DNA of 64,000 bases from CAZMNY01 sp964635375 (GTDB lineage Bacteria > Planctomycetota > Planctomycetia > Pirellulales > Pirellulaceae). Location of the stretch: NCBI GenBank assembly GCA_964635375.1, contig CAZWOU010000015.1, positions 3,418 through 67,417 of the forward strand. The letters run 5' to 3'. Within the stretch, counting starts at the first letter, position 1, and every line of letters begins with the position of its first letter. The position numbers were made by a program, and so were the translations under genes. Of this stretch, positions 1 to 10,154 are shown one piece after another. The notes under the pieces are model-generated. The model searched no databases. It was not told where the DNA came from and saw only the letters and a list, made by a program, of their open reading frames with translations.

Positions 1-1170
1 GTTTGTTCTTGACGACAGTAATCGTGAATTCAGGCGGTGACTGATTCTCTCTTCCTCGCTCGTCCTTGAGGTGCAGCGTTAGTCGTTGTGACTTGTTCAG
101 CACCCACGATGTCTGATAGAGGAAATCGCCGTCTTGATCCGACAGTTTGACGGAGAAAGCATCATCGTCCTTCGACGTTAGGCTGGCGTCACACGCCTTG
201 TTCAGCTGGAGGGACAGAGTTAGTTCCGAGCCTTCCACGGCAGTGATGCGTCGAACATTCTGAACGACTTTCGGATCTTGCCCTGCATAGTCGGGAAACA
301 CCAGACGGGCATCGGCTTGAACGAGTCTTGGGTATTCAAAAACGGTCGCTCGGTACGTACTCGACTGTTGCCCTCCGAATTCGATATGGTACTGGACCGA
401 CTCTTGAAGTGAGGCGACTCGCCCGCCGAATACCGGGTCGAGATGACTCTTGGACATCTTGAATGCGCGAACGCCGCCAGCCGATTCCGCCGCGTCCTCC
501 GGGCCGTCATTTGCGGCGGGCGGTTTGCCCTGCGGAGCTTCGTCCGGTGTAAGGACCAAGGAGGCTTCCGCCGGCAAGGGTCCCGCGAACGTGGCCAGTA
601 CGAGCAGGCTGGCGCCTTTCTCAATCTCCGTGTCGCCGGGCTCGACCGTAACAACGGTTTCGGTCAGTGGAATCGACTTGACCTGAGCAGGTTCGACCTC
701 GCCCTTGGCCAAATCGGGCGCTCGGGCCTCGACGAAAAATGCGATCACAGAGACAACGGCAACGAAAGCCGTCGTCGAACACAACCAACTCAACCACAAT
801 CGTCCCGAAGGCACGACCTGTTCCCATCGATTGGCGTTGGCGTGATGTAGCGCGTCCTGGATCACCGCGTCTTGCAGGTAATCGAATCGACCCAGCTCAT
901 TGGGCTCTTGCTGCAGCGCGGTCAGCAGCAGCGAATCCAGGTCCTTCCGCTCCGACTCAATCCGCTCGGCTACCCACAACGCGTTCCGNNNNNNNNNNCG
1001 GCGACCCAAGCCGTTCGCGCGGAGGCCACCATCTGCGGTTCGGCAATCCAGGCAAGGAAAGCGCAAACGGCCAGCAGCGACCAACCAGCCGCTGTCGCAT
1101 TTCGTCGCCATAGGCGGCGGAATCGCGAGGCGACCGTATCGATTCGACGTAACAGTCTTGGATCGCTCAT
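1..1170 (-). CDS. Large DUF4175-like membrane protein, partial (runs off left edge, interrupted by N gap)
   Basis: The start codon at 1168-1170 overlaps the stop of the vWA gene as ATGA. The N-terminus is basic and carries a transmembrane segment (AGWSLLAVCAFLAWIAEP). After the gap at 989-998 the coding frame resumes as a sequence typical of this family (WVAERIESERKDL, then LLLTALQQEP), a second membrane segment near residues 110-130, and a beta-rich region with VFPDYAGQDPK. The 10 N do not keep frame, so the true gap length differs. It is the last visible gene of the MoxR operon. The DUF4175-like label rests on operon position and architecture; molecular function is unknown. Confidence 0.7.
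989..998. other. Assembly gap (10 N)
   Basis: Ten N inside the DUF4175-like gene. The frames on the two sides do not match across ten bases, so the run is a placeholder rather than a measured length. Confidence 0.95.
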
Positions 1171-3257
1171 GTCGTTAAGCCTTGTTCCACGGGTCGAGAG
1201 TAGCAACCGGACAACCATGACTCGGCTGCAAGTAGGACGAGCGCAGCGACGAAGAACCACCGCCAGTAACTTTGCTCAAGCTCTAATTCACTATCTTGTT
1301 TTTGTCGTTGACGATCTAGCTTTTCGGCAATCGTCTCACTGCGGCCAAGCTGGACGCCGAACGGTTCCAGCACGCCCGGATCGAGCGCAGCGGTCGCGCT
1401 CTCGCGAACATCCAGGTTAACTGCAAACGCCGTCACCTTTTTATCGCCGACAAAATGATACTCGCCCGGCTCGCTGGTCGCCGTAAAACGACCGTCGCTG
1501 CTCAACGGAATCGAATCTCCGCCAGGCGTTTTCACATGTTCAACGGTCTTGCCTCTCTCTAGCGTCGCGGTTGCAGTGTCGCCGATGTTCAACTGTGCGG
1601 TTGTGCCTTCGTCTTCGCGTCGGTCCACCAGCCAGCTGACAAGAGGCACAAATTTCGTCGATAAAGCTAACTGACTGTCAGCGGGCGCCCACCCGCCGGC
1701 CATCACGTACAGGGCTCCATCCCCGATCGTCTTTTCCACGACCGCCGGATCGCCTTCATCGAACTTCGCCAGCACGGCCAGCTGTTTCTGCTCATCTGTC
1801 TCAAACGACAGTCGCCGCCGCTTCCAAAACCGAATGTTGGTAAAGTCGCTAAACCGAGGATCGGCAAACGCGGCGAACAGAGGATGGCGAAACTCGATTT
1901 GACCCAGCATCGCGTAATCACGTTCGACGACGTCCTCCACCGTCAAACCGGGAATGTCAAGCAAGCTGGCCAAGGCTTCGGCTGTCGATTTTTCGGGCAG
2001 CACGAGAAGAGCTCGACCGCCTGAACGGATGTAAGCTTCAAGTTGAGCGGCTTGCGAGGCCTGGAGGTTCGCGCCCACAACGACGGAGTCCGGCGATTCG
2101 TCTTGGCTGAAGACCAAAGGCTCGCTCGGTTGGTGCAAATCAAGGGTCACTTTTCGATAGGGTCCGTCCGCCAGGCCGCGTTGAAGATAGTAGCTGAGCC
2201 CCTGCGGGTCATCCGGCTTGTCAGCGCCGACATAGACGACTCGCAAGGTTCGTCGAATTGGCGCCGTCGCGTAGAATCGATTGTCGAAGTCAGCGTCATC
2301 GCCGAGCAGTTTCAAACGATTGACCTTGGCTTCCACAGGTCGTTCGAGTCGAACGACTCGCGTCTCTCCGGGCGGCGCGTAGACGCTGACCGAATCACCC
2401 GCTTGTTCCCCGGCCGCCGTCCGCCAGGACAAGCTGAATTCCTCTCTTTCGGAATCGGAGGCGTTGCTGACTCGAACTCGAACGCTGGCGGGATCAGCGT
2501 CCTCTTCTGCGGGCAGGATTCGCAAGGTTGCGTTCGTCGGTTTCTTAGGCGCCACACGGTGCACCGTCACCGAAACGCCGGTTGGCCATTCGTAGGACTG
2601 CAAGGCATCCAAGTTGGAGCCTTCCTGCAGGTCGCTGACTACGACGATCTCCAGCAATTCATCGGTGCGATTCTTGTCTTTGGCGGCGTCAAGGAGATCC
2701 GCGGCGGCGGCCAAGCCGGCCCCCAAGTTCGAACTGCGCCAGGATGGAGCGAGGCGTTGCATGGCCTGTTTCGCGACGCTGACGCTTTGACTTTTCTTTC
2801 GAGAGGTTGATCCCTTTACCGGAAAGGCGCTGACGATCTCCGGCACGTCATCGTAAGAGATCAGGGCCACTTGGTCTTGCGGGCGGAGGGCATCGAGTCG
2901 CTCGGAAACGTGTTTGAGCGTCTGTTCCCACAGGTCGGGTCGCCTCATGCTTGCGCTGGTGTCGACAAGGACTACGAGACGGTTGCCGGCGGCGTGCGAA
3001 AGGTCCAGCATGGCGGCCAGTCGTTGAAATGGCCGAGAAAAAGCGAGGGCAATCAGGACGACGGCCAAGGCTCGCAAGAACAACAGCAGCAGGTGATCGA
3101 GCCGACTTCGCTGAGTCAATCGGGGATTCGCCGGAGAGAGAAACATCAACGAACCAAACCTCTGTCGACCGCGCGGCGTCTTCCGCAACAAGTGGAAAGC
3201 AAGCGGAAGACCGATCGCGAATAGGCCGAATAAATAAGCCGGGAAGAGTACGCTCAT
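1167..3257 (-). CDS. BatA-like membrane protein with vWA domain
   Basis: A 696-residue protein. The BatA-type N-terminus has two membrane helices (about residues 5-24 and 53-75). A von Willebrand A domain follows with the metal-binding motif DTSAS near residue 100, then beta-sandwich and Rossmann-like segments (VVVGANLQASQ), and a C-terminal helix (WRWFFVAALVLLAAE). vWA proteins encoded beside MoxR ATPases are thought to be clients or partners of the ATPase at the membrane. The start overlaps the stop of the DUF58 gene (ATGA) and the stop overlaps the next start, so translation is coupled. Family assignment is solid; the substrate is unknown. Confidence 0.88.
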   Translation of the reverse strand: MSVLFPAYLFGLFAIGLPLAFHLLRKTPRGRQRFGSLMFLSPANPRLTQRSRLDHLLLLFLRALAVVLIALAFSRPFQRLAAMLDLSHAAGNRLVVLVDTSASMRRPDLWEQTLKHVSERLDALRPQDQVALISYDDVPEIVSAFPVKGSTSRKKSQSVSVAKQAMQRLAPSWRSSNLGAGLAAAADLLDAAKDKNRTDELLEIVVVSDLQEGSNLDALQSYEWPTGVSVTVHRVAPKKPTNATLRILPAEEDADPASVRVRVSNASDSEREEFSLSWRTAAGEQAGDSVSVYAPPGETRVVRLERPVEAKVNRLKLLGDDADFDNRFYATAPIRRTLRVVYVGADKPDDPQGLSYYLQRGLADGPYRKVTLDLHQPSEPLVFSQDESPDSVVVGANLQASQAAQLEAYIRSGGRALLVLPEKSTAEALASLLDIPGLTVEDVVERDYAMLGQIEFRHPLFAAFADPRFSDFTNIRFWKRRRLSFETDEQKQLAVLAKFDEGDPAVVEKTIGDGALYVMAGGWAPADSQLALSTKFVPLVSWLVDRREDEGTTAQLNIGDTATATLERGKTVEHVKTPGGDSIPLSSDGRFTATSEPGEYHFVGDKKVTAFAVNLDVRESATAALDPGVLEPFGVQLGRSETIAEKLDRQRQKQDSELELEQSYWRWFFVAALVLLAAESWLSGCYSRPVEQGLTT

Positions 3258-4222
3258 TGGACATCTCCCGCTCGTATCTGGCCTCGACGTTGAATCTGGC
3301 GCCTCTTGCCCTGTCGCGTGGTCAGGAATTCGTGCAAGAACACGTCAACGGGTTCGTCGGTGTGCAGTGTAATAAGGTCCGCTCCAACAGTCCCCGCCAG
3401 GTCGTCCAGTTGCTCGCTATGTTCTTGGAACCGTCGCAGATACTTCTCGCGAGCGGCGACAGGGTCTACGTACAACTGTCGATTGTTCTCCATATCAAAG
3501 AACATGGTCGGATCATCGAACGCAAACGTCGATTCGGCTCGGTCCAACACGCGCAACAGAATGACGTCGTGCCCGTGGGTCCGCAGTTGACGCAGCGGCC
3601 TCGCGATCGAGTCGATCGGCGTCAGGAAATCGGTCATCAAGAGGACCATTCCCCGTTTGGAAACCGTCCGGGCAAGCTGTTCAAGAGGTTGGGCCAGATC
3701 GGTGTGAGCGCCGTCGGAGGGCGTTTCCAAGGCGGACAGAAGTCGGTGTAAGTGGCCTGAACGGTAACGAGGCGGAATCACATGCCGAACTTCTTCGTCA
3801 AAAACGGATAGGCCGACGGCGTCCCGTTGCGTGATCAAGAAATAGCTGATTGTCGCTGCGACTGTGCGAACGTAGTCCGCCTTGGTGTAATCAGCAGAGC
3901 CGAAGTCCATCGAACGGCTCAGATCGACGAGCAAGTGGCAGCGCAGGTTCGTTTCATCCTCAAACCGTTTGATGTAGTAGCGATCTGTTCGCGCGAAGAG
4001 TCGCCAATCGAGATATCGCAAATCATCGCCGGGCGAGTATTCTCGGTACTCACTAAACTCAACGGAGAACCCGTGGAAGGGGCTGCGGTGAAGTCCGCTC
4101 AGAAACCCTTCCATCACAGCCTTGGCGCGCAGTTCCAAGTTCTTGATTCGCATCAGCGCGGACTGATCAATCATCAACGACTTCGCTGAGGGAGTTTGCG
4201 CGTTGTCAGGTGAATTGGGCAT
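3254..4222 (-). CDS. DUF58 domain protein
   Basis: A 322-residue protein without signal peptide or membrane helix. It shows the DUF58 hallmark (YREYSPGDDLRYLDWRLFAR) at about residues 58-77, followed by a vWA-like fold with LLVDLSRSMDFG. DUF58 proteins are encoded next to MoxR ATPases across bacteria and are taken to act with them. It ends in a 4-base overlap with the vWA gene and starts about 100 bases after the MoxR stop. Family assignment is secure; biochemical role is inferred from context. Confidence 0.9.
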   Translation of the reverse strand: MPNSPDNAQTPSAKSLMIDQSALMRIKNLELRAKAVMEGFLSGLHRSPFHGFSVEFSEYREYSPGDDLRYLDWRLFARTDRYYIKRFEDETNLRCHLLVDLSRSMDFGSADYTKADYVRTVAATISYFLITQRDAVGLSVFDEEVRHVIPPRYRSGHLHRLLSALETPSDGAHTDLAQPLEQLARTVSKRGMVLLMTDFLTPIDSIARPLRQLRTHGHDVILLRVLDRAESTFAFDDPTMFFDMENNRQLYVDPVAAREKYLRRFQEHSEQLDDLAGTVGADLITLHTDEPVDVFLHEFLTTRQGKRRQIQRRGQIRAGDVQ

Positions 4223-4321
4223 TGATGGCTAGTGGCTATAGTTTCGCGGGGTTGCTTGCGGTGTGGCCTTCAGGAGAGGCGGGCCGCAATTTTGGGCTGC
4301 CATTCGGTGCTCAATCGAGCG

Positions 4322-5380
4322 TCATTCGATTGGCGGAGGAACGTGGTCAATCAGTTGGTCGATCACCTTCTCGACGGTGACGCCTTCAGCCTCGGCGCGA
4401 TAGCCGACCAGCACTCGGTGCCTGAGCGTGCAATGGGCAAGCGCGGTAATGTCGTCGGGCCCAACATGGTTTCGACCCGCCAGGAGGGCGCGCGCCTTGG
4501 CGCCCAGCACAAGGCATTGGGCGGCCCGCAGCCCGGCGCCCCAGCTGACCCAACGCGAGACGAAGTCGGGCGCGTCGTTGGTCGATGGCCGGCTTGCCGC
4601 CGCCAGCCGAACCGCGTAGCGAACAAGCTCCTCGGCAACGGGAACCTGGCGAACAATCTCGTGGAACGACCTCACATCCTCGCCGCTGAACAGCGCCTCA
4701 ATGGGCTCCGGCGCCTTCGAAGTTGTCGACTGAACAACGGCAACTTCATCGTCCTCGGGCAGATAGTCGATCAGCACGTTGAACATGAACCGGTCCAGTT
4801 GCGCTTCCGGCAGCGGATAGGTGCCTTCCATCTCAATTGGGTTTTGAGTCGCGAGAACGAAGAAAGGTTCGTCGAGTTTGTAGCGCACTCCGGCGGCAGT
4901 GACTTGGTGCTCTTGCATTGCTTCGAGCAGAGCTGCTTGAGTCTTGGGCGGAGTGCGATTGATTTCGTCAGCCAGCAAAACGTTGGCGAATACGGGCCCC
5001 TTGACGAAGTGCATCCGCCGCGTGCCGTCTTCGGACTCTTCAAGTATCTCGGTCCCCGTGATGTCCGCCGGCATCAGGTCGGGCGTGAACTGGATACGAT
5101 GAAACTGAAGCTCAAAGATCTGCGCGATTGAGTGAACCAGAAGCGTCTTGGCCAGGCCGGGCGCACCGGTAATCAAGCAGTGGCCGCCGGAAAACAAGCA
5201 GATCAACAACTGCTCGATGACCTCCTTTTGCCCGACAATCACCTTGGACAGTTCGGCATCAATCTGATCGCGGCTGTTGCGGATCCGCTCCACAACCTGT
5301 TGTTGCACTTCAAATGAATCAACGCTCACAAGTTTCTCTCCGCATTCAAGAAGTTGTTTGTCAACAGCTGGAAGTGTCAT
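4322..5380 (-). CDS. MoxR-family AAA+ ATPase
   Basis: A 352-residue AAA+ ATPase. Walker A is GAPGLAKT near residue 78. Walker B with the MoxR signature is LLADEINRTPPKTQAALLEAM around 135-155, and sensor 1 is FVLATQNP. A C-terminal lid domain follows. MoxR ATPases act as chaperone-like remodelers of vWA proteins. It lies 37 bases after the DUF4159 gene in the same operon. The methionine start gives the usual family length. Confidence 0.95.
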   Translation of the reverse strand: MTLPAVDKQLLECGEKLVSVDSFEVQQQVVERIRNSRDQIDAELSKVIVGQKEVIEQLLICLFSGGHCLITGAPGLAKTLLVHSIAQIFELQFHRIQFTPDLMPADITGTEILEESEDGTRRMHFVKGPVFANVLLADEINRTPPKTQAALLEAMQEHQVTAAGVRYKLDEPFFVLATQNPIEMEGTYPLPEAQLDRFMFNVLIDYLPEDDEVAVVQSTTSKAPEPIEALFSGEDVRSFHEIVRQVPVAEELVRYAVRLAAASRPSTNDAPDFVSRWVSWGAGLRAAQCLVLGAKARALLAGRNHVGPDDITALAHCTLRHRVLVGYRAEAEGVTVEKVIDQLIDHVPPPIE

Positions 5381-5417
5381 TGTTGCCAGAGTCCCGCCGA
5401 CTCTCCAGCACTCGACG

Positions 5418-6284
5418 CTAATGCGTCATTGCGTAGGTCACGATATTGATGCCGAGCGGATAGGCTGACTTCTCCGAGAACTCGTGGAAATACCATTCGC
5501 TCAACCCCTCCCGCTCCCAGCCATCGCCCAGGTCGGTGTTGTGGCAGACAATGGCCATCATCCGACCTTGGTCGTCAAAAATGCCTTGGTAATGGACCTC
5601 TTCCGAGCCGGGCCGCTCCCAAGTAATTCCGTAAGCACGGCCTCGAATCGCCGCGTTGATGGAAGGTATCTGCGGTTTTTCCTTGAGGTCGTAGACGCAG
5701 TGAAAGATGTCGTGGTCCAAGGGCAACTCTTGCAGTTTCTTGTTAGGAAAAACTCGCTCAAGTTCGAAGGCGAAATTGTCGTATTCGCGGTCTGCCCAAA
5801 AGTCATCAACCATCATGAACCCGCCGTTCAGCAAGTAGCGGCGAAGCGCCTTCACTTCATCGTCGCTCAAGATCATGCTGCCAGGCTCGCAAACATAGAT
5901 GAATGGGTAGTCGAATAATTCGGCGTCAGTTAGCTCCAAGACAATGGGCTTGGGGTTCACTTTTAGCGAGGTCAGTTGTTGCAGGCGAAAGGAGAAATTC
6001 AAGTCGCTGTCGGGTCGATCAGTCGCCCACTTGCCGCGACGCCGGTCGTCGTACTGTGACGTATAGCGGATTCTGACGAACGTGAAGACGTCCTTTGAGA
6101 ACTCCTTGTTCATTTCCCAGTCTGGCACGCCTCGTCGGTCTTCGATGGTGAAGTCGTCGTTCACCATTTGCCTGCGAGAGCGGCGGTCGGCGTACTGGGC
6201 CGCGCAGACCCCGACCAACACGACGCCTGCAAGCGCGATCAGCGAGGCCACAACGCCGCGACGGCGATCGAATGAGTGCTTCAT
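5418..6284 (-). CDS. DUF4159 domain protein, membrane anchored
   Basis: A 288-residue protein with one N-terminal membrane helix (about residues 10-30) and a DUF4159 domain over the rest (FTFVRIRYTS, then FIYVCEPG, GGFMMVDDFWADREYDNF). The fold resembles a glutamine-amidotransferase-like Rossmann domain. It is a frequent member of planctomycete MoxR clusters. Its start codon overlaps the stop of the upstream peptidase gene (ATGA, 6281-6284). Function is unknown. Confidence 0.88.
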   Translation of the reverse strand: MKHSFDRRRGVVASLIALAGVVLVGVCAAQYADRRSRRQMVNDDFTIEDRRGVPDWEMNKEFSKDVFTFVRIRYTSQYDDRRRGKWATDRPDSDLNFSFRLQQLTSLKVNPKPIVLELTDAELFDYPFIYVCEPGSMILSDDEVKALRRYLLNGGFMMVDDFWADREYDNFAFELERVFPNKKLQELPLDHDIFHCVYDLKEKPQIPSINAAIRGRAYGITWERPGSEEVHYQGIFDDQGRMMAIVCHNTDLGDGWEREGLSEWYFHEFSEKSAYPLGINIVTYAMTH

Positions 6285-9166
6285 GGGCTTTGTTCCTTGT
6301 TCTCCTTAACCTCCTTGGCAGGCAGAGGTTTCGCACCTCGCTGCCCGTCGCCGCCCGATTGCCCCTTGTCCTCGGTTTTTGACTTGGGATCCTTGATCTC
6401 GCCCGCGGGAGGACTTAGTGGCTCGGCCGGCTTCTTCTCGCTCGGCTTGGGCTCGGCCGGCTTCTTCTCGCTCGGCTTGGGCTCGGCCGGCTTCTTCGCG
6501 GCCGGCTTGGGCACGGCTGGCTTCTTCTCGGCCGGCTTGGGCACGGCTGGATTCTTTGCGCTTGCCGGTTGCTTCTCCTGTTCGGCCTCCACGATGCGGC
6601 GGAGCAGGCGGTGGGCGTCAAGATACCGCGGCGCCTCTTCCAAGGCTTGCAAGACTCGTCGCTTGGCGGAGACTCGATCGCCTTGTTTCTCTAGCAAGAG
6701 GGCCAACCGATAACTGACGTCCGCGGGATCGATCGGGCCCAGCGCGGCCAGCGACTCAAGCGCGTGAATGGCCTCTTCCTTGTCGTCCGACATCTCGGCG
6801 ACGCGGGCCCGCTGTTGTTGCAGGTCGGCGCGCAGCGGATTCACCGCGAGCGACTTTCTCACGAACGTCTTAGCCGCGCCCCAATCTTCGTCTTCGACGA
6901 GTAGCTGGGTTATCCTCAACAACGCCTCCAGATCATTATTGGAGATTTCGCACCAGTTCTCGAGCGCTTTCAGTTCGGCTGCTCGGTCCTTCAATCCGCG
7001 CTCCACTCGAACGAGCAGCTTGGCAGGGCTCATCGCGCTGCGATCGTTGGGAAATCGTTGTTGCAGATCTTGCAGAGTCTGCTTCGCCTCCTCCCACTCC
7101 TCGGCTTGAATCAGGCCAAAGGCCAAGGCGATCAGGCCCCAGTAGTTATTGGGATGGGCGGAATTCCAGGCGATCACTTGCTCGGCGCTCGCCAGCCGCT
7201 CTTCTGGCTTCGCAAAATCAACTTTTGGCGCCAACGACTCAGCTCGTGATTTGGCGAACTCGGCGAACGCCTTGTCGAACTGTTCGCCGCCGCCAGTGTA
7301 TCTCGACAGGGACTCGTTGATCGGCATGCCGACATTCAAGTCGTCCAGCACTTGCAACAGCGTCTTGAACCCATGTTGCTTGACGAGGAATTCAACGACG
7401 AGCGACGATTGATAATAGGCAAACTGCAAATGGTTGGCTGAGGCCGGGCGGAGAAAAGCGCTGCTCAGTTCGCTGACGGGCGTCAGTTCTCCACCCAAAA
7501 CCATCTCCCGATACTCGGGCGACATCGTCTGTCCCCATGCCGGGTTACGCTGCCGCTCTTCGTAAACCGAAATGCCTTCACTTAGCCAACGAGGCATGCG
7601 GTTGGACGTCTTCTGCAAAGTGACAACGTGGCAGTACTCGTGCCACAAAACGGCCTCCCAGTTCGTCGGATTGGAAGTCTGCGAGGCCGGGCTATTGGCG
7701 GTGATAACCTGGCCGAAACAAACGCCGAGAAATCCGACTCCGCCCGGCAATCCGAACGTACGAATGGCAAAATCCGCCTGCCGCGGAAAGATCTCCACGA
7801 TGACTGGTTCGCGCAAAACGACTTGGTACTTCTTGACGAGCTTTTCTCGAGCTTCAATAAGCAGCGCCAAAACATCTTTGCCGTAGATATCGGCTTCGCG
7901 CCGATCCATCCGCACCCACAATCCATCCGCATTGAGCGTCTTGAATTTCTGAATTTCGTCATGCAGAGAAACCAAGTTGTGAGCAACGACGCTGTATCCG
8001 TCTTCTTGATTAACTTCGTTGGCCAGCTTCCAGCCTTCCTCCTCTTCCCCCAACCGCAGCAAGTCTTGGCACAACTGAAGTTTCGCAGGCAGAAAGTCCT
8101 CTTGCATCGCCAGCGCCGACCTTTGATGGTCCGCACCCTCTTGGAAGCGATACTTCCGCGACAACTTGCGACCAATTCGATGATCGACTTCCGGGTTGTT
8201 CGATCGATACTTCAGTGCTCGCGCTCGATGCTGTTCCTGCAATTTCGGTTCGGCCTGCAAGTGTGCGATGACCGCCTTAAGCGCCCAGCCGGCTGATTGA
8301 TGGGGATTCACCTTATGGGCTTTGGCGATCGTCTTCAAAGCCTCGGCGTAACGCTCGCTGTCGATAAGCCGTTCGGCAACCAGGATGAGGGCGTCGCAGT
8401 GGCGCGGGTTCAGCTCAAGCGCCTTCTCGATCGCTTCGCTGGCCGCTTCTCCGTCGCTATCAGCGAGTGCTCTGGCGAGCCCAAAATAGGCGTCGGCTCG
8501 AGTCTCGTCTAACTTGACGGCGCGACGGAATTCTTGGGCGGCCAACTGAAAATCGTGTTTGGCCAGCGCGAGCTCGCCGCTGGCGAGATAAGGTTCCGGC
8601 GACTTCACGTCATCCTTCTTGGCCTTGTCATAAAACAGCTCCAAGACCTGACGAGGGTCGGCGTTGCGAAAGAGGAAGTAGCGGCCGAGCGCCACGCGGC
8701 TCGTCGTGTCGCTGTATCGGCGGGGCCGATCTCGGGCCAGGGCTTCCAGTTCCAACAAACTCTTTTGGGCCAACTCGGCCTCGCCGTGAAGGCGGTAGGT
8801 GATGAATGCCACCCAGCGCAGCGGCAGGTCGGTCGTGTAGCGCTTCAGCGCAGCGTCCACCGTCAGCTTTGCTTGATCGTAGAGCCCCAGCGACAACTCG
8901 GCTTCAATCTTCAGAACCCGCCAAGCATCACGCCATTCGCCTGCCTCGATGCCCTTCGTCGTCGCTTCCAGGCACTCCTTGTATTCGCCTCGCCAGTACA
9001 ACTTCTGGGCGTTCAGCAAATCATCGGCATAGTTCGGCCCAGCCAAACCACAAATCACGATGAGGGCGACGCAAATAATTCCGCGAGAACGGAGTTGCCA
9101 CCGGGATCGCAAGGAAGCGCTAGGGCAAGCGGAACTGGCCATCCATTCACCTTTTGCCAACGGCAT
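6281..9166 (-). CDS. TPR protein with gluzincin-type (HExxH) peptidase domain and Lys/Pro-rich tail
   Basis: A 961-residue protein and the first gene of the operon. A hydrophobic N-terminus (about residues 25-45) suggests a signal peptide or anchor. TPR repeats cover roughly 50-400. A peptidase-MA-like domain carries HEYCH near residue 510 with a downstream glutamate in WLSEGISVYEE, fitting a zinc gluzincin. More TPRs follow to about 870. The tail is five 10-residue KPAEPKPSEK-type repeats plus charged low-complexity sequence. Active-site residues look intact, so it may be a working membrane-associated protease. Confidence 0.85.
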   Translation of the reverse strand: MPLAKGEWMASSACPSASLRSRWQLRSRGIICVALIVICGLAGPNYADDLLNAQKLYWRGEYKECLEATTKGIEAGEWRDAWRVLKIEAELSLGLYDQAKLTVDAALKRYTTDLPLRWVAFITYRLHGEAELAQKSLLELEALARDRPRRYSDTTSRVALGRYFLFRNADPRQVLELFYDKAKKDDVKSPEPYLASGELALAKHDFQLAAQEFRRAVKLDETRADAYFGLARALADSDGEAASEAIEKALELNPRHCDALILVAERLIDSERYAEALKTIAKAHKVNPHQSAGWALKAVIAHLQAEPKLQEQHRARALKYRSNNPEVDHRIGRKLSRKYRFQEGADHQRSALAMQEDFLPAKLQLCQDLLRLGEEEEGWKLANEVNQEDGYSVVAHNLVSLHDEIQKFKTLNADGLWVRMDRREADIYGKDVLALLIEAREKLVKKYQVVLREPVIVEIFPRQADFAIRTFGLPGGVGFLGVCFGQVITANSPASQTSNPTNWEAVLWHEYCHVVTLQKTSNRMPRWLSEGISVYEERQRNPAWGQTMSPEYREMVLGGELTPVSELSSAFLRPASANHLQFAYYQSSLVVEFLVKQHGFKTLLQVLDDLNVGMPINESLSRYTGGGEQFDKAFAEFAKSRAESLAPKVDFAKPEERLASAEQVIAWNSAHPNNYWGLIALAFGLIQAEEWEEAKQTLQDLQQRFPNDRSAMSPAKLLVRVERGLKDRAAELKALENWCEISNNDLEALLRITQLLVEDEDWGAAKTFVRKSLAVNPLRADLQQQRARVAEMSDDKEEAIHALESLAALGPIDPADVSYRLALLLEKQGDRVSAKRRVLQALEEAPRYLDAHRLLRRIVEAEQEKQPASAKNPAVPKPAEKKPAVPKPAAKKPAEPKPSEKKPAEPKPSEKKPAEPLSPPAGEIKDPKSKTEDKGQSGGDGQRGAKPLPAKEVKENKEQSP
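6421..6570 (-). repeat. Five 30-bp in-frame repeats coding for a K/P/E linker
   Basis: Five consecutive 30-bp units (6421, 6451, 6481, 6511, 6541). The first two are identical and the others diverge slightly. They encode ten-residue Lys/Pro/Glu repeats in the tail of the peptidase. Confidence 0.9.
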
Positions 9167-9572
9167 AGCGGGACCTGGACAAAAGCCAACTCACGATGGC
9201 GTCCATTTTCACCCGACCATTTCAAACAGGGTCAACCCTTCATTGTAGGGTAACTGGCCAGCCGCGGGCAACGGAAACCCATTTCGCTCGAATGGACCCT
9301 TGTTTTGCCGCCCCTTGTTTCATCGCCGCGTCATCGCGTCGCCCAAAAAAGCTCGCTCTACGGAAATGATGTAACACCGTGACGTGACGCCGTGAGCTGA
9401 CGCTGTGACGGCATGGCTCCCTTGACCCATCGGGCGATTCGTACGTACTCTCACCACCTACAACCCAGGCAAAGCCCATGCGCGGGGTTGGAGTTCCCCC
9501 AAGCTGGAGAGACGTTTTCCTCCGGGAAAGTCAGGCAATTGCCGAGACCTTCCTACCACTGGACTCGACAAA
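9167..9572. other. Intergenic stretch without supported gene
   Basis: About 400 bases between the operon head and the VOC terminator. Open frames here look like chance. It holds a degenerate 13-bp triplet repeat at about 9377-9411 (GTGACG-type units) and probably the operon promoter, which I could not place. Confidence 0.5.
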
Positions 9573-9604
9573 AAAATCGCGCGGCCGGGACAGCCGCGCG
9601 ATTT
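9573..9604 (-). terminator. Rho-independent terminator of the VOC gene
   Basis: A perfect 12-bp stem (AAATCGCGCGGC with its complement at 9593-9604) and a 7-base loop. Read on the minus strand it is followed by a T-run. It sits 36 bases after the VOC stop codon. Confidence 0.92.
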
Positions 9605-9639
9605 GTGGTGGTTATCGCCTGAGCCTTGCTGAGGTGAGC

Positions 9640-10032
9640 TCAATCGCAGCGGCCCAGCGGTTGCCAGAGACCAATGATGTTGTCCTCTGAATCTTTGACT
9701 TGGGCATAAATCCCCATGTCGCCGACTTGGTGGGGGCCCATCACGTTCGACCCGCCAGCCGCCTCAACATCTTTGACCCGCTGCTCGCGTGAATCCACTT
9801 CTACCACAATCACGGGAGAGGTGGCGCCTTGGGGGCCGCGAGGATAGGCTCCGCCGTTCACTCCGCCCGGTTTCTTCGGCTCGAAATGTTCGTCGACCTC
9901 CGTCGTGATCAGGAACGTGTAGGGCATCTCGCCGGGAGCCGGCATGAACTGCCAACCAAACACGCTCCCGTAGAACTTCTCCATTCGCTCCTTTTCCGAA
10001 TAGGGCACTTCAAAGTGGCAAATGCGATCCAT
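9640..10032 (-). CDS. VOC (glyoxalase/bleomycin-resistance) family protein
   Basis: A 130-residue single-domain vicinal-oxygen-chelate protein. It starts MDRICHFEVP and ends with DSEDNIIGLWQP, both typical of the family. One domain implies that a dimer forms the metal site. A GGGG tract a few bases before the ATG could serve as ribosome binding site. Substrate cannot be told from sequence. Confidence 0.9.
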   Translation of the reverse strand: MDRICHFEVPYSEKERMEKFYGSVFGWQFMPAPGEMPYTFLITTEVDEHFEPKKPGGVNGGAYPRGPQGATSPVIVVEVDSREQRVKDVEAAGGSNVMGPHQVGDMGIYAQVKDSEDNIIGLWQPLGRCD

Positions 10033-10154
10033 GATGGTTCCCCATATTTACAGCTCGTGTACAAAAACGTAAAGCCGCGATTTTCTCAAACTGCTTCGCG
10101 CCGCACCAGTTTGGGTTCATGGCGAGGCGCCTCCTCCTGGATTCGCTTCGCAGG

